Source: Deltaproteobacteria bacterium (GTDB lineage Bacteria > Desulfobacterota > Desulfobacteria > Desulfobacterales > SURF-15). From it: a DNA stretch of 35,369 nt. The notes beneath the pieces were generated by a model. The model had not been told where the DNA came from. It saw only the letters and a list, made by a program, of their open reading frames with translations, and ran no database searches. The position numbers and the translations under genes were made by a program. Shown here piece after piece: positions 14,969-23,107 of the stretch. Positions within the stretch are counted from its first letter, which is position 1. The number at the start of each line of letters is the position of its first letter. The stretch is from the NCBI GenBank assembly GCA_019309565.1, contig JAFDFZ010000046.1, positions 1 through 35,369 of the forward strand, in the 5' to 3' direction.

Positions 14969-16492
14969 TCATGGTCCGCTGTCTATCAACCTGTCAATCA
15001 ATTCCTTGACGGAAACAACCGCAAAAGATGTACGGGAATCGGACATACCATAGGGAATAATGAGCCACTGTCCACAAATAATCGATCCACAGGAATACAC
15101 CACATTGGGGACATAGCCCTCCCGCTCACTTCCGGAGGGGCACAAGATAGGATTTCTGAGTCTTCCGAGTACTCGTGCAGGATCGTTCCGATCCAGCAAG
15201 ACGGCTCCGATGGAATATTGGCGCATCGCCCCGACTCCGTGAGTAAGCAAGATCCATCCGGCATCGGTTTCCACAGGTGAGCCGCAGTTGCCAAGCTGTA
15301 CGACCTCCCAGGGCTCTTGTGGCTCCAGAAGCTTTCGAGCCCTGTCCCAAAAATACACGCTTGGTGAAACGGCGAGGTATAAATTTTCACCGTCATGCCG
15401 GGATATCATCATGTATTTTCCGTTAATTTTCCTGGGAAACAGGGCCATCCCCTTGTCTCTGGCACAGGAACCGCTTAAGGTCTTAACGCTGAACTTGGAG
15501 AAATCTTTGGTTTCGATCAACATCGGCAAAACACCGCTGCCGTTGAATGCCGTATAAGTTCCATAAAATCGGACAGCGCCGTCGTCATCGACAAAGCGGA
15601 CCATGCGCAAATCCTCCATTCCCTTGAGCTCATTCTCAGTAGAAGGGAAAATGACAATTTCCGATGGCATGCAGTCCGATGGAAAGTGCAATTCATAGTT
15701 GGCTTGCGCAAGCCAGATCATCTTTTCGAAAACAGATAAAGACGAGGGGGGCAGCTGGACGGATTGTTTTACTTTCTCAATCGCATTGGACAAATTCTCA
15801 AGGTGGAATTCTTCGGGCAGCCTATCCAGCACCAGCCGGCAAACATCCTGATAGATGTCCATCTCAATAAGCCTCTGGAAAAACCACCCTTTGTGATACC
15901 TGTGGTTTGGAATCGGTCTTGCACAATAGGCATACCTTGGTTGGGGATCGAATATAATACCATTTTGCGATTCGATAATCCCTCGTCGAAATACAATAGA
16001 AGACAGATGCCCTTCACCTGTTGCGCGAAGGCTCATGAGAAATCGAACGGCCCCTTTCGGCAAATCGCTCTGATCTGGAAACGCCACGATGGAGGGGTTG
16101 GACAGAGCAGAAGATTCAAAGGAATATTCCATTGTAAAATAGGCGCCAATGAGCAACCGTCTTTCTCTGGAAAGCGCTGTTTCATCCCGAGGAACACAGT
16201 GTGATACGGCTTTGTAATGGTTGTAAAAGGCCTCCTCGAGCTGCCGATGCCGTATTCGGTAATTCTCAAAGGCCTGGGACAATTGAAACGAGACCTGCTC
16301 ATCGCTTAGCCGCAGAATCCTTTCGAGGATACCCAGTTTTCGATTTGGATCATTCGGCTCAAAATACCGGATAATGACCCTATTTTCCTGTGGTAACAGA
16401 TGGGTGGAAAGCCGTGTAACGTTGAGATGTTCGGTGGTCATGTCAAGATGCTGTAAATTAAACCCTAAGTATGATACCCCCTTAAACGGCAT
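14969..16492 (-). CDS. Long-form GH130 family enzyme (mannoside phosphorylase or hydrolase)
   Basis: The 507-residue product has an N-terminal helical extension (about 1-115) and a five-bladed propeller of the GH130 family. RATGEGHLSSIVFRRG (about 157-171) and KGMEDLRMVRFVDDDG are typical of the longer GH130 type. The catalytic Asp corresponds to Asp294 in EDLR, where most relatives have EDPR. GH130 enzymes act on beta-mannosidic bonds, many with phosphate as acceptor. There is no signal peptide, so it is cytosolic. The start is uncertain: the ATG at 16492 and a downstream ATG (MTTEHLNV) are both possible and neither has a clear ribosome site. Two shorter GH130 genes lie at 24-26 kb. Confidence 0.8.
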   Translation of the reverse strand: MPFKGVSYLGFNLQHLDMTTEHLNVTRLSTHLLPQENRVIIRYFEPNDPNRKLGILERILRLSDEQVSFQLSQAFENYRIRHRQLEEAFYNHYKAVSHCVPRDETALSRERRLLIGAYFTMEYSFESSALSNPSIVAFPDQSDLPKGAVRFLMSLRATGEGHLSSIVFRRGIIESQNGIIFDPQPRYAYCARPIPNHRYHKGWFFQRLIEMDIYQDVCRLVLDRLPEEFHLENLSNAIEKVKQSVQLPPSSLSVFEKMIWLAQANYELHFPSDCMPSEIVIFPSTENELKGMEDLRMVRFVDDDGAVRFYGTYTAFNGSGVLPMLIETKDFSKFSVKTLSGSCARDKGMALFPRKINGKYMMISRHDGENLYLAVSPSVYFWDRARKLLEPQEPWEVVQLGNCGSPVETDAGWILLTHGVGAMRQYSIGAVLLDRNDPARVLGRLRNPILCPSGSEREGYVPNVVYSCGSIICGQWLIIPYGMSDSRTSFAVVSVKELIDRLIDSGP

Positions 16493-16628
16493 ATCTGTAT
16501 GGACTTACACATAAAAAAGAGTACATAAGATTCGTTTCGGTAAATAAAGTAATTCAGGCTCTTTACCAACTCCCATGATTCCGGAAAGAAGTATTTTACT
16601 TTTGCTGTGATGCTTGTCAATACTGTTT

Positions 16629-16868
16629 TTAAGAATTATTTTCCTTTTCGGTTTTAACGATTTTTCCCCCCCTCTGGTATAGGATGATTCCCTTGGGTCC
16701 TGATTGTTGTTGCTCATATGCCGGCTTTTCCAAATTATCATCCATCTCATACGTAAAGTGGTTCACCACGGTCAGTGCGGCCAGGAGCAAAAAAAGGAGG
16801 ATCAAAATCTTCAGTACATCCCATATGAAATGATCTGGACCCTCGCGCTGTTTCATTGTTGTTTCCAT
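16629..16868 (-). CDS. Small single-pass membrane protein
   Basis: This 79-residue protein has one hydrophobic segment (VLKILILLFLLLAALTVV, about residues 18-35) flanked by a short acidic and basic N-terminus and a polar C-terminal region. It starts seven bases after the ferredoxin gene ends. A second ATG four codons further in is also possible. I do not recognise the family. By position it may anchor, or partner with, the ferredoxin at the membrane. Confidence 0.6.
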   Translation of the reverse strand: METTMKQREGPDHFIWDVLKILILLFLLLAALTVVNHFTYEMDDNLEKPAYEQQQSGPKGIILYQRGGKIVKTEKENNS

Positions 16869-16875
16869 TTTCGTA

Positions 16876-17085
16876 TCAAACGATTGCCTCCAGCGGTTCT
16901 TTCACTTTATTCACAAATATGGCATCTTGCCGACAGACCTCCACACAGTTCCCACAGCCAGCACAACCCTCCTCGTCAACAACAATCGGATAGTAATCCG
17001 TAAGGTCCAGTACTTCTTCAGGACATGCTTCCTTACATTCTCCACACCCTATACAACTATCGTGATCAATATACACTTCGTACAT
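16876..17085 (-). CDS. Two-cluster [4Fe-4S] ferredoxin
   Basis: I chose the ATG at 17085 (MYEVYIDHD) because AAGGAG lies upstream at good spacing; the frame extends to 17118. The 69-residue product has two cluster motifs, CIGCGECKEACP and CAGCGNCVEVCR, so it carries two 4Fe-4S clusters, although the second motif has R instead of the usual P after the last Cys. It is a cytosolic electron carrier in an operon with a small acidic/basic protein and a single-pass membrane protein. It could supply electrons to the radical SAM enzyme, but that link is only proximity. Confidence 0.9.
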   Translation of the reverse strand: MYEVYIDHDSCIGCGECKEACPEEVLDLTDYYPIVVDEEGCAGCGNCVEVCRQDAIFVNKVKEPLEAIV

Positions 17086-17114
17086 GCTCTCACTCTCCTT
17101 TACGACAAAAGCTA

Positions 17115-17327
17115 TCAAGCCGCCTTGCGGTATTCTTTGTATTTCTCTATGATACGTTTCAGCTCCGGATAATCCTCAAGCGTGGGTATCTTTAGTCTTC
17201 TAAGGGATTTACAAAAAGCATTTACATCAAATGACTCCTCCGGGGTGGCATCTGTATCATTACTTTCTACAAAATCGTGTGCTTCTTCTTCAAGCAGCTG
17301 CTTTTTACGATCATCCTTTCTTTTCAT
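17115..17327 (-). CDS. Small charged protein of unknown function
   Basis: This 70-residue, highly charged and helical protein (MKRKDDRKKQLLEEEAHDFV, later LKIPTLEDYPELKRIIEKYK) has a very good ribosome site (GGGAGGTGTGGC before the ATG). It is the first gene of a three-gene leftward operon with a ferredoxin 29 bases further on. It has no cysteines in metal motifs and no membrane segment. I do not recognise the family. Confidence 0.65.
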   Translation of the reverse strand: MKRKDDRKKQLLEEEAHDFVESNDTDATPEESFDVNAFCKSLRRLKIPTLEDYPELKRIIEKYKEYRKAA

Positions 17328-17627
17328 GCCACACCTCCCTTAAACAGAAATAGACATCACATTTTATACTTTACGTTATGCTCGGTACTCTGCATACCTA
17401 TTATCTTATTGTTGCCACAGGGGAGAATGCGAAAAAACCCCTGCCTTTACCCCGTAGTCGCATAAAACACATGGCAAAATGCTTCTTGCACACGATCAAA
17501 CCCAGCTTACAGGTTTCAGACAAAAGTTGTTATTCTACAACGGGGTTTGGCGAAGACTTCAGTTTGACTGTTTAAACAACTTATAGAATTTTCAAGACAA
17601 TAAAACCAAGGTGAAACGAAAAATCGT

Positions 17628-17701
17628 TGAACCGAAACAGCGAGCCCTCTTGAATTGCGCTTTTGCGCACTCCTTCGGAGATTCAACAGGGCGAGCGCAT
17701 T
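17628..17701 (-). repeat. Structured dispersed repeat, copy A (three-way-junction-like)
   Basis: Read on the minus strand it begins AATGCGCTCGCCCTGTTGAA and ends CAAGAGGGCTCGCTGTTTCG plus a few bases. An outer 12-bp stem (GCCCTGTTGAAT with ATTCAAGAGGGC, one mismatch) encloses two small hairpins, CTCC-GAA-GGAG and TGCGC-AAAA-GCGCA. A diverged copy lies in opposite orientation at 33758-33830, with paired changes that keep both small stems. Confidence 0.7.
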
Positions 17702-17715
17702 CCCCTTAAGCTTGT

Positions 17716-17779
17716 CGAAGCGTATTGTGCTTCGCCATCGGCTACGACCCAACAAGGGTGTAGATCCCGCTTAAGCGGG
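17716..17779. repeat. Two further hairpins next to repeat copy A
   Basis: CGAAGC and GCTTCG (17716-17721, 17729-17734) form one stem. CCCGCTTAAGCGGG (17766-17779) is a perfect palindrome. With copy A they make a dense hairpin block of about 150 bases. Confidence 0.5.
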
Positions 17780-17974
17780 GCTGCCGGGTCTTCAATTTTT
17801 GAGGACAAGTTAAAAATTTAAGTTAAATAATAAACACAGCAGAAACCGTGTCAAGAGCATATCAAAAGACTGACTTGACATTTAAGAATCCATATTTAGT
17901 TTTTTATTAAAATTTCTGTTATGTTCTTTATTGAATTTATCTTCCTTTTTCAAAATATCTTTATGGAGGGCACG

Positions 17975-18076
17975 ATGAAAGGTCGTGATGTGAAGAAGCA
18001 AGATAAATTTTTCTTTTTGAACACACCGATTTCAGCCCTCCGATTCCAGATAATTAAAAGTTCTGCTTTTGGATGA
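17975..18076 (+). CDS. Possible 33-residue peptide
   Basis: The ATG has GGAGGG upstream with good spacing. The product (MKGRDVKKQDKFFFLN, then TPISALRFQIIK) has no recognisable feature. It ends 23 bases before the groEL relic and may be a chance frame or a leftover of rearrangement. Confidence 0.2.
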   Translation: MKGRDVKKQDKFFFLNTPISALRFQIIKSSAFG

Positions 18077-18098
18077 TATAAGGTGCAGTTGTTGCCAG

Positions 18099-18230
18099 GT
18101 ACCGACAGTGCAAAACGCGGCCTCTGTGGCCAGTCTTATGATCACAACAGAGGCTCTTGTGGCCGAAAAACCGGAGAAGAAAAAGGAGCCGGCCGCCTCA
18201 TCTCAGGCAATGGACGAGGATATGTATTGA
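18099..18230 (+). pseudogene. groEL: groEL 3'-end relic (chaperonin C-terminus)
   Basis: The frame reads VQNAASVASLMITTEALVAE, KPEKKKEPAASSQ and a Met-rich end MDEDMY before the TGA at 18228-18230. This is unmistakably the last 40 or so residues of GroEL (usual length about 545). Upstream of 18099 the homology is lost, and no other part of groEL or groES is in the window. A terminator-like hairpin still follows. It may mark an old recombination point, or a fragment left when the groE operon was lost or moved. Confidence 0.85.
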
Positions 18231-18255
18231 TGGAAAAAAACCGGGTAAAAACCAC

Positions 18256-18281
18256 AGGAGCAGGCTTTATTGTCTGCTCCT
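18256..18281 (+). terminator. Hairpin after the groEL relic
   Basis: AGGAGCAG (18256-18263) and CTGCTCCT (18274-18281) form a perfect 8-bp stem with a ten-base loop. It lies 25 bases after the groEL stop and so is probably the original groEL terminator. No long T tract follows. Confidence 0.5.
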
Positions 18282-18304
18282 GATACAAGAAAGGAGGGAG
18301 AGCT

Positions 18305-18721
18305 ATGAAAAACAGGAAAATAATTATCACATTGGTGGTAGGTTTGATTTTCCTTGGAATGACCTTCTGTGCCGCATATGCGGCTCAATTCCTTCAGGTT
18401 AATCGAACCGATACAGGCGTGGCCTATGTAAGCGGCGGAGTAGGTGTCGATGAACGAAATGAGATGAAAAAACTGGTTAAAGATTACAATTTGAAACTTA
18501 TCTTTGCCACGCTTAAGGGGAATTATCTTTCGGGAATAACAGTCATTGTTGAAGATGCTTCGGGAAACCATATCATGGAAACAAAAACTGACGGTCCATG
18601 GTTGTTTGCCCGCCTGCCGTCTGGAAAATACAAAATAATTTCCACCTATAAGGGAGTGAAGAAAACACAAACAGTAGAGGTCAACAGCGGGCTTGCCACG
18701 GTGATGTTTCACTGGAGCTAA
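18305..18721 (+). CDS. Secreted protein with a carboxypeptidase-regulatory-like domain
   Basis: The ATG follows AAGGAGGGAGAGCT, an excellent ribosome site. Residues 1-27 form a signal peptide (ITLVVGLIFLGMTFCAAYAA). The mature part, about 110 residues, contains a small beta-sandwich with GNYLSGITVIVEDASGN, GPWLFARLPSGKYKIISTYK and TQTVEVNSGLATVMFHW, the pattern of carboxypeptidase regulatory-like or DUF4198-like domains. It should be periplasmic or exported. There are no catalytic residues, so a binding or structural role is more likely. It stands alone between the groEL relic and the glycosyltransferase genes. Confidence 0.7.
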   Translation: MKNRKIIITLVVGLIFLGMTFCAAYAAQFLQVNRTDTGVAYVSGGVGVDERNEMKKLVKDYNLKLIFATLKGNYLSGITVIVEDASGNHIMETKTDGPWLFARLPSGKYKIISTYKGVKKTQTVEVNSGLATVMFHWS

Positions 18722-18908
18722 GAGTTCACAAGGCTCAGCGCTTATCTCATGTTTGGGCAAGCTTCATCTAAAGGGTAAGAAGGATTATCCGAAAGGGGGA
18801 TCATCGGTGTGCATTGTTTGCATACATTTTACCGGGGCAGGTCTGATGATTTTTGAAACAATGGAAAACCATCATCTGAAATGAGAAAGCAAAGGGGTAA
18901 ATGATTCT

Positions 18909-19973
18909 ATGCGGATTGCAATGTTATCTCCTATCGCCTGGAGAACACCTCCAAGACATTATGGCCCATGGGAGCGAGTGGTGTCGCTTCTTACCGAAGG
19001 ACTTGTACAGAAAGGGGTGGATGTTACCCTGTTTGCAACAGCCGGCTCCATCACCCGGGCAAAACTTCATGCGGTTTGTCCCATGGGATATGAAGAAAAC
19101 AAAGACTTGAACCCTAAAGTCTGGGAATGTCTTCATATTTCCGAAGTTTTTGAAAATGCCCATCGGTTTGATTTGATTCATAACCATTTTGATTTTGTAC
19201 CACTTACATACAGCCGATTGATATCCATCCCCATGCTGACCACCATTCATGGATTTTCATCCCCCAAAATTCTGCCCGTATACCGAAAGTATGATGCAAC
19301 CTCTTATTACGTCGCCATCAGCAATGCGGATCGAGCAGAGGAACTCACTTATGTCGCCACCGTCTACCACGGTATAGACATCGAAAATTTCACCTTGAAC
19401 ATGACCCCGGACGATTACCTTCTCTTTTACGGTCGAATTCATCCGGACAAAGGGACAAAAGAAGCCATCGATATCGCTAAGAAGGCGAACAAGAGATTGA
19501 TTATCGCTGGAATCATCCAGGATCATGAATATTATGAAAAACAGGTTCTCCCGTATATTCGGCCGCCTCATGTGGAATATATCGGCAGCGTGGGGCCCGA
19601 AAGGCGAAATCAGGTTTTGGGAAACGCAATGGCCCTGCTTCATCCCATCAACTTCAACGAGCCATTCGGACTTTCTGTGGTAGAGGCCATGGCTTGCGGT
19701 ACGCCTGTGATTGCTTTCAACAAAGGAAGCATGCCCGAAATCATCTCCCCCGGTGTGAACGGGTTTCTTGAAAAAGACGTCGATTCGGCACTCGAAGCTG
19801 TTAAGCGGTTGGGCGAAATTGATCGCAGGCGATGTCGCAAAACGGTCGAAGAGCGGTTTACGCAGGAAATCATGGTAAACAATTATATCAATGTGTACCG
19901 AACCGTGCTAAATACGGAAGCGGATCGGGTGAAACTGTCACAGGTAAGGTTTCAGAAAAGAGCAAGCGCATGA
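18909..19973 (+). CDS. GT4-family glycosyltransferase
   Basis: The 354-residue cytosolic enzyme has the two-domain GT-B fold. The N-terminal domain begins MRIAMLSPIAWRTPPRHYGP with the glycine of the acceptor loop; DLIHNHFDFVPL and TTIHGFSSPK follow. The donor domain has YGRIHPDKGTKEAIDIAKKA and the GT4 signature NEPFGLSVVEAMACGTPVIA, whose EPFGLSVVE motif binds the sugar nucleotide. It should be a retaining transferase using a nucleotide sugar. The substrate is unknown; GH130 genes downstream favour mannose. It is the first of three GT4 genes in this cluster. A loose AGGGG lies before the ATG. Confidence 0.85.
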   Translation: MRIAMLSPIAWRTPPRHYGPWERVVSLLTEGLVQKGVDVTLFATAGSITRAKLHAVCPMGYEENKDLNPKVWECLHISEVFENAHRFDLIHNHFDFVPLTYSRLISIPMLTTIHGFSSPKILPVYRKYDATSYYVAISNADRAEELTYVATVYHGIDIENFTLNMTPDDYLLFYGRIHPDKGTKEAIDIAKKANKRLIIAGIIQDHEYYEKQVLPYIRPPHVEYIGSVGPERRNQVLGNAMALLHPINFNEPFGLSVVEAMACGTPVIAFNKGSMPEIISPGVNGFLEKDVDSALEAVKRLGEIDRRRCRKTVEERFTQEIMVNNYINVYRTVLNTEADRVKLSQVRFQKRASA

Positions 19974-20196
19974 AGCAACACTTAAAGATATGGACCTATA
20001 ACCGATAGCTTATCTTTTGTGAGGGTTTATTAATTTACAGGGATTTTTGGAGTATTGGAGTGATGGCTGAAAAGCGGATATTTTTCAGCGTTCCAGTACT
20101 TGATCAATCCAGCACCCCAGAATTAATCCTTAGAAAAAAACAAAATACCCCTCAATATTGCCTTATATTTGTTATGATTTCTAAAAGGAGAACAAA

Positions 20197-22521
20197 ATGG
20201 ATGGGTTTACGCATAACTCAGAATCGATTGTGGTAATCGGAAACTATCTTCCCAGAAAGTGCGGCCTTGCCACCTTCACTCATGATCTTTGTGAAGCCCT
20301 GGCTCGCGAGCTGTCTTCTTTGGAAAAAGTGATCGCGGTTGCCATGGACGACATAGAGTCCGGCTATAAATACCCGGATCGTGTCAAGTTTGAGATCCGG
20401 GAAGGGGTTCAGGCCGATTATCTTCGAGCTGCGGAATTTCTGAACGTAAATCAGATTGATGTAGCGATCCTGCAGCACGAATACGGCATTTTTGGCGGTC
20501 AGAGCGGGGCGCATGTTTTCCATCTACTTGATAATTTACGAATGCCGATTATCACCACGCTGCACACGGTTCTTTCCCGCCCTGCGGCAGATCAGAAAGC
20601 GGTTATCGTGGAGCTGGGAAATCTGTCCGAACGACTGACGGTGATGACCCATAAAGGCAAAGAGCTTTTGGAGGCGGTTTACAGTATCCCTGAGAATAAG
20701 ATCACTGTTATTCCCCACGGCATACCGGATGTTCCTTTTGTCGATTCCTGCTATTACAAGGACCAGTTCGGCCTTGAACGCCGCAAAGTCATTCTCACGT
20801 TCGGTCTCTTAGGACCCGATAAGGGAATTGAATACATGATCGATGCCATGCCAGAGATCGTAAAAAAACACCCGGATGCCATATATGTGGTTCTGGGAGC
20901 AACCCATCCGCACATCGTAAAATCCATGGGAGAAAAATATCGCCATGGACTTCAGCAGCGCATTCAGCGGCTTGGGCTTGAGAAGCACGTCATGTTTTTT
21001 AACCGATTTTTGGATCTGCAAACACTGATTCAATTTCTTACCACCGCAGACGTGTATGTAACCCCCTACCTTAAGAAAGAACAGATTGTTTCCGGTACCC
21101 TAAGTTATGCCATGGGCGCTGGAAAAGTCGTAGTATCAACACCATACTGGCATGCTGAAGAGATGCTGCAGGACGACAGGGGAATTCTGGTTCCGTTCAA
21201 AGACGCAGATGCGCTCTCCAAAGCGGTGATCGATCTGCTCTCAAACGACATCAAGCGAAATCGAATGCGGAAATCGGCCTATCAGTATTGTCGTTCGATG
21301 ATATGGAAGGAAGTGGCACGTAGCTATATCACGCTCATCAATCAGTGCATGGAAGCACAGTTGGAGAAACCAAAACCGTACATCCTCAAGCTTAAGCCGC
21401 AAAAACTGGATGCTATACCAGAAGTGAACCTCAATCACCTCTTTGTCATGACGGATGATACGGGCATTTTACAGCATGCTTGTTTTTCAATACCCAATCC
21501 GGATCATGGCTACTGCCTGGACGATAACGCCCGCGCACTGATTGCCGCCAGCATGAACTATCACTGTCAAAAAAACAGCCAGATGATGCCGTTGATCATA
21601 AGATACCTTTCCTTCATGACTCATGCGTTCAACGAAAAGAATTTTCGGTTTCGCAACTTCCTGTCGTATGATCGACGATGGCTGGAGGAGGCTGGAAGTG
21701 AAGATGCCCATGGGCGCGCTCTGCTGGCTTTGGGATATGCATTGCGCACCATAACGGACGTATCTGTTCGGGAAATGACTTTTCACCTGTTTATCAAGGG
21801 TATCCGTGCCGTGGAATCCTTTGAAGCCGCTCGACCCTATGCGTTTACCCTTATTGGAATTCACCACTACTTGAAAGTTTTTGCAGGGGATGCAACGGTA
21901 AGAAAACTAAGAAGAACCCTATCAGAGAAGCTGCACCTTGCTTTTAAGGACAATGGGTCTGAAAAATGGCCCTGGTTAGAAGACATATTGACTTACGCCA
22001 ACGCGAGATTGCCCCATGCTCTGATACTTACAGGGTATGATTTGCAGGATAAAGAAATGCTGGATACCGGTTTTCGTTCCTTGAAGTGGCTTCTTGAGAT
22101 TCAAACTGCTGCTGAAGGCCATCTTTCGATTATCGGCAACGACGGTTGGATGAGACGCGACGGAGAGCGCGCCCGTTTTGCCCAGCAACCCATCGAGGTA
22201 ATGGGGCTTATTGAAGCGTGCGCTGATGCCTTCCGTATTACCAAGAACAGACAGTGGTTAAGAGATGCTCGGCGGTGCTTCGACTGGTTCATGGGCAAGA
22301 ACGATTTAAATATCCCCGTATATGATTTTAAAACCGGTGGTTGTCACGACGGGCTTGAATCTTATGGGCTGAATGAAAACATGGGTGCCGAATCTACCCT
22401 GTCGTGGCTCATCTCTCTGTTTACGATGTATGAAATGTTTGGCCAGGAGGTCTTGATAAAAAAGGAGGAAAAAGAAGAATCCGAGGTGGTTCTGCCCGCA
22501 AAAGAAACGATTTATGCCTGA
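20197..22521 (+). CDS. GT4 glycosyltransferase fused to a C-terminal helical-toroid domain
   Basis: The start has AAAGGAG upstream. Residues 1-390 are a GT4 enzyme: NYLPRKCGLATFTHDLCEAL at the N-terminus, LQHEYGIFGGQSGAHVFHLL, HGIPDVPF, FGLLGPDKGIEYMIDAMPEI and a donor-site end. Residues about 405-750 are a helix-rich domain starting LFVMTDDTGILQHACFSIPN and HGYCLDDNARALIAAS, like six-hairpin glycosidase toroids. The total of 774 residues matches a known fused type often found beside GH130 genes. The protein is cytosolic. The second domain may bind or trim the product; its catalytic status cannot be judged here. Confidence 0.85.
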   Translation: MDGFTHNSESIVVIGNYLPRKCGLATFTHDLCEALARELSSLEKVIAVAMDDIESGYKYPDRVKFEIREGVQADYLRAAEFLNVNQIDVAILQHEYGIFGGQSGAHVFHLLDNLRMPIITTLHTVLSRPAADQKAVIVELGNLSERLTVMTHKGKELLEAVYSIPENKITVIPHGIPDVPFVDSCYYKDQFGLERRKVILTFGLLGPDKGIEYMIDAMPEIVKKHPDAIYVVLGATHPHIVKSMGEKYRHGLQQRIQRLGLEKHVMFFNRFLDLQTLIQFLTTADVYVTPYLKKEQIVSGTLSYAMGAGKVVVSTPYWHAEEMLQDDRGILVPFKDADALSKAVIDLLSNDIKRNRMRKSAYQYCRSMIWKEVARSYITLINQCMEAQLEKPKPYILKLKPQKLDAIPEVNLNHLFVMTDDTGILQHACFSIPNPDHGYCLDDNARALIAASMNYHCQKNSQMMPLIIRYLSFMTHAFNEKNFRFRNFLSYDRRWLEEAGSEDAHGRALLALGYALRTITDVSVREMTFHLFIKGIRAVESFEAARPYAFTLIGIHHYLKVFAGDATVRKLRRTLSEKLHLAFKDNGSEKWPWLEDILTYANARLPHALILTGYDLQDKEMLDTGFRSLKWLLEIQTAAEGHLSIIGNDGWMRRDGERARFAQQPIEVMGLIEACADAFRITKNRQWLRDARRCFDWFMGKNDLNIPVYDFKTGGCHDGLESYGLNENMGAESTLSWLISLFTMYEMFGQEVLIKKEEKEESEVVLPAKETIYA

Positions 22522-22603
22522 AAGGTATGGGGCAACCCCATCTGAGGTTTTCCAACAGACTTGATAGAGGTAATAATTCCTTGCTTGCGATAAGGTTCTA
22601 CGC

Positions 22604-22645
22604 TTTTCCCGAGAGTTTGCTCGGAAAAAGTGGCCCCTTTGGGGC
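22604..22645 (+). terminator. Two hairpins downstream of the GT4 fusion gene
   Basis: TTTTCCCGAG (22604-22613) pairs with CTCGGAAAA (22620-22628) with one bulge, and GCCCC-TTT-GGGGC follows at 22633-22645. The position after the gene suggests termination or mRNA 3'-end protection; there is no T tract. Confidence 0.4.
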
Positions 22646-22670
22646 AGTTGAAATAAAAACCCAGTTGTAA

Positions 22671-22700
22671 GTGATCTAAAGTGATCTAAAGTGCCTAAAG
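22671..22700 (+). repeat. Tandem 10-base repeat
   Basis: GTGATCTAAA occurs twice in direct succession (22671-22690), followed by the variant GTGCCTAAAG. The array lies just upstream of the small zinc-protein gene, so it could be a regulatory site or a remnant of a larger repeat family. Confidence 0.6.
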
Positions 22701-22749
22701 GAGAGTAATAAACCATGGTCCTTCCAACTGAATGAAAGGGCGATGGGCA

Positions 22750-22944
22750 ATGAACAAGCGATGTAACAGTTGCAAAGGAAGTGGAGAGGAAATCTGCGAT
22801 AAATGTGCAGGGCGCGGATATACTTACAAGGCCGGCGGAGAGACCGAAGACTGTGACGCATGCGGCGGCTTGGGAGTAACAGATTGTCCGATGTGCAACG
22901 GAATTGGAAACGCACAATTCCATTATACACCAATCAGCAACTGA
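22750..22944 (+). CDS. Mini zinc protein with four CxxCxGxG repeats (DnaJ-type zinc domain)
   Basis: The 64-residue protein consists almost wholly of four motifs: CNSCKGSG, CDKCAGRG, CDACGGLG and CPMCNGIG. This is the full zinc-binding module of type I DnaJ without the J domain or substrate domain, and it should bind two zinc ions. I chose the ATG at 22750; an ATG six codons upstream is also open. Stand-alone modules of this kind are known, but their roles are unclear. Here it sits between two glycosyltransferases in a region rich in chaperone genes, so an accessory chaperone role is possible. Confidence 0.75.
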   Translation: MNKRCNSCKGSGEEICDKCAGRGYTYKAGGETEDCDACGGLGVTDCPMCNGIGNAQFHYTPISN

Positions 22945-23107
22945 TACCAACATCCCTTTGAAGTTCTCATAAAAACCATCATAACCCGATTCCTCTGGCG
23001 CTGTTGCTGGCGGAAAATGCGGTTATGGCAGCACAGGGGGATTGTATTATTCATTATAAGACAGCTTAAAATGGCATAATAAATGCAGTATTAAAATTTA
23101 GTTCATC

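Larger units (their letters stand above)
17328..18098. other. Long intergenic region rich in hairpin repeats
   Basis: There is no convincing protein gene here apart from one doubtful small ORF. The region holds a structured repeat (17628-17701), two further hairpins (17716-17779) and an AT-rich stretch. A perfect TTGACA at 17875-17880 has no good -10 box. It separates the leftward ferredoxin operon from the rightward carbohydrate cluster. Confidence 0.5.

Noticed and set aside
18203..18760. 185-codon leftward ORF opposite the secreted protein gene
   Set aside because: It lies antisense to 18305-18721, which has a strong ribosome site and a signal peptide, and to the groEL relic. Its translation has no family character.
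22306..22953. 215-codon leftward ORF opposite the GT4 fusion end and the zinc protein
   Set aside because: It is antisense to four clear CxxCxGxG motifs and to the end of a recognised enzyme; no start signal or domain is visible.
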